DNA of 56,121 nt. Origin: Anoxybacillus ayderensis. Its GTDB lineage: Bacteria > Bacillota > Bacilli > Bacillales > Anoxybacillaceae. Below, piece after piece: positions 55,619 through 56,121 of the stretch. The translations under genes and the position numbers were made by a program. The notes under the pieces were generated by a model. It had not been told where the DNA came from and made no database searches. It saw nothing but the letters and a program-made list of their open reading frames with translations. Position 1 is the stretch's first letter. The number at the start of each line of letters is the position of its first letter. The stretch is from assembly GCF_000833605.1 (NCBI RefSeq), contig NZ_JXTG01000014.1, forward strand, positions 1 through 56,121, given 5' to 3'.

Positions 55619-55645
55619 ATCTTATGCAAGAAATAACACGATATG
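55619..55645 (-). promoter_or_regulatory. Possible SigE-type promoter of pdaB
   Basis: Minus strand: CATAT (55645-55641), 14 bp, CATAAGAT (55626-55619), the latter matching six of eight bases of the SigE -10 CATACAnT. The -35 match is weaker. Confidence 0.38.
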
Positions 55646-55684
55646 ATTAATGAATAAATGAGAACATTTTTTTAAAAAATACTG

Positions 55685-55713
55685 TTGACAATAAAATAAA
55701 ACGTATGTTAAAT
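55685..55713 (+). promoter_or_regulatory. rRNA operon promoter P1
   Basis: Consensus TTGACA (55685-55690), 17 bp, TTAAAT (55708-55713). A hairpin TCGTCAG (55723-55729) with CTGACGA (55744-55750) lies at the start of its transcript. Confidence 0.75.
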
Positions 55714-55763
55714 TAATAAACGTCGTCAGCAACGAAAAAACGACTGACGATAGAAAAAAGTGA

Positions 55764-55792
55764 TTGACAATAACAAAAAGAAATGTTAGAAT
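55764..55792 (+). promoter_or_regulatory. rRNA operon promoter P2
   Basis: Consensus TTGACA (55764-55769), 17 bp, TAGAAT (55787-55792) with extended -10 TGT upstream. The expected start near 55799 opens a CCGTC/GACGG hairpin (55800-55804 with 55809-55813). Confidence 0.87.
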
Positions 55793-55816
55793 AACCAAGC
55801 CGTCGTTTGACGGAGA

Positions 55817-55830
55817 TGTTCCTTGAAAAC
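55817..55830 (+). promoter_or_regulatory. boxA-like antitermination site
   Basis: TGTTCCTTGAAAAC resembles the Bacillus rRNA boxA (TGTTCTTTGAAAAC type), where NusB-S10 binds so polymerase can resist termination in the rRNA operon. It lies between P2 and the 16S gene. Confidence 0.7.
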
Positions 55831-55869
55831 TGAACGAAGCGAAAAGCGTACAAAAGCTAAGGATAACTT

Positions 55870-56121
55870 TTCTATGGAGAGTTTGATCCTGGCTCAGGAC
55901 GAACGCTGGCGGCGTGCCTAATACATGCAAGTCGAGCGGACGATTCAAAAGCTTGCTTTTGAATCGTTAGCGGCGGACGGGTGAGTAACACGTGGGCAAC
56001 CTGCCCTGTAGACGGGGATAACACCGAGAAATCGGTGCTAATACCGGATAACACGAAGAACCGCATGGTTTTTCGTTGAAAGGCGGCGCAAGCTGTCGCT
56101 ACAGGATGGGCCCGCGGCGCA
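55870..56121 (+). rRNA. rrs: 16S ribosomal RNA (5' part)
   Basis: The 5' end of a 16S gene running off the right edge. The start region CTATGGAGAGTTTGATCC, GCTCAGGACGAACGCTGGCG and the V1-V2 region (with a stem GATTCAAAAGC/GCTTTTGAATC) are clear. GGGCAACCTGCCCTGTAGAC and GGATGGGCCCGCGGCGCA are typical of Bacillaceae, nearest by recognition to Anoxybacillus/Geobacillus. The exact 5' end is uncertain by a few bases. Confidence 0.97.

Overview
The window is the conserved ribosome/transcription supercluster of a Gram-positive, endospore-forming, low-GC member of the Bacillaceae. The gene order matches the Bacillus subtilis ctsR-to-pdaB segment almost gene for gene. It is also framed in the same way, with the 3' end of one rRNA operon (5S rRNA) at the left edge and the 5' end of the next (16S rRNA) at the right edge. 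The first ~250 nt of the 16S gene and the protein sequences look most like Anoxybacillus/Geobacillus-type thermophiles; that genus-level guess comes from recognition, not from a search. I saw no mobile element, prophage, CRISPR array or recently acquired island.

Layout. (1) 1-335: 23S-5S spacer, 5S rRNA and rRNA terminator. (2) 387-5042: CtsR-controlled stress operon ctsR-mcsA-mcsB-clpC (repressor, zinc-finger adaptor, protein-arginine kinase, AAA+ unfoldase). (3) 5063-14391: radA, a PIN/TRAM protein (yacL type), ispD, ispF, gltX, a cysteine-type T-box riboswitch, cysE, cysS, mrnC, rlmB and rae1/yacP. The disA gene normally found between radA and yacL is missing. (4) 14396-19404: sigH, rpmG, secE, nusG, rplK, rplA, L10 leader, rplJ, rplL and a RsmC-like methyltransferase. 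(5) 19460-31800: rpoB, rpoC, an L7Ae-like protein, rpsL, rpsG, fusA and tuf. (6) 31807-46791: the S10-spc-alpha cluster from rpsJ to rplQ, including secY, adk, map, infA and rpoA. (7) 46852-51118: ecfA1-ecfA2-ecfT, truA, L13 leader, rplM and rpsI. (8) 51170-55588: sporulation/germination genes (DUF2521 protein, cwlD, salA/mrp, gerD, kbaA, pdaB), with gerD and pdaB on the minus strand. (9) 55685-56121: tandem rRNA promoters, boxA and the start of 16S rRNA.

Most genes encode the ribosome, RNA polymerase core, translation factors or aminoacyl-tRNA synthetases, so the sequence-level interest lies mainly in RNA regulation. Recognisable leaders are the T-box, the L10 leader and the L13 leader. Several other hairpins sit between promoters and genes: in the nusG and rpoB leaders, a repeated small stem-loop before both rplK and rplA, and long stems in the rpoC/rplGB, rpsG/fusA and fusA/tuf gaps. 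The sporulation block at the end carries sites resembling SigG and SigE promoters.

Starts were chosen by Shine-Dalgarno spacing and by family N-termini recalled from B. subtilis. In several cases (mcsA, clpC, ispD, cysE, sigH, nusG, rplK, rpoB, rpsL, rpsJ, kbaA) the start lies well inside the longest open frame. I found no convincing previously undescribed protein system; the most interesting points are the missing disA and the uncatalogued leader structures.
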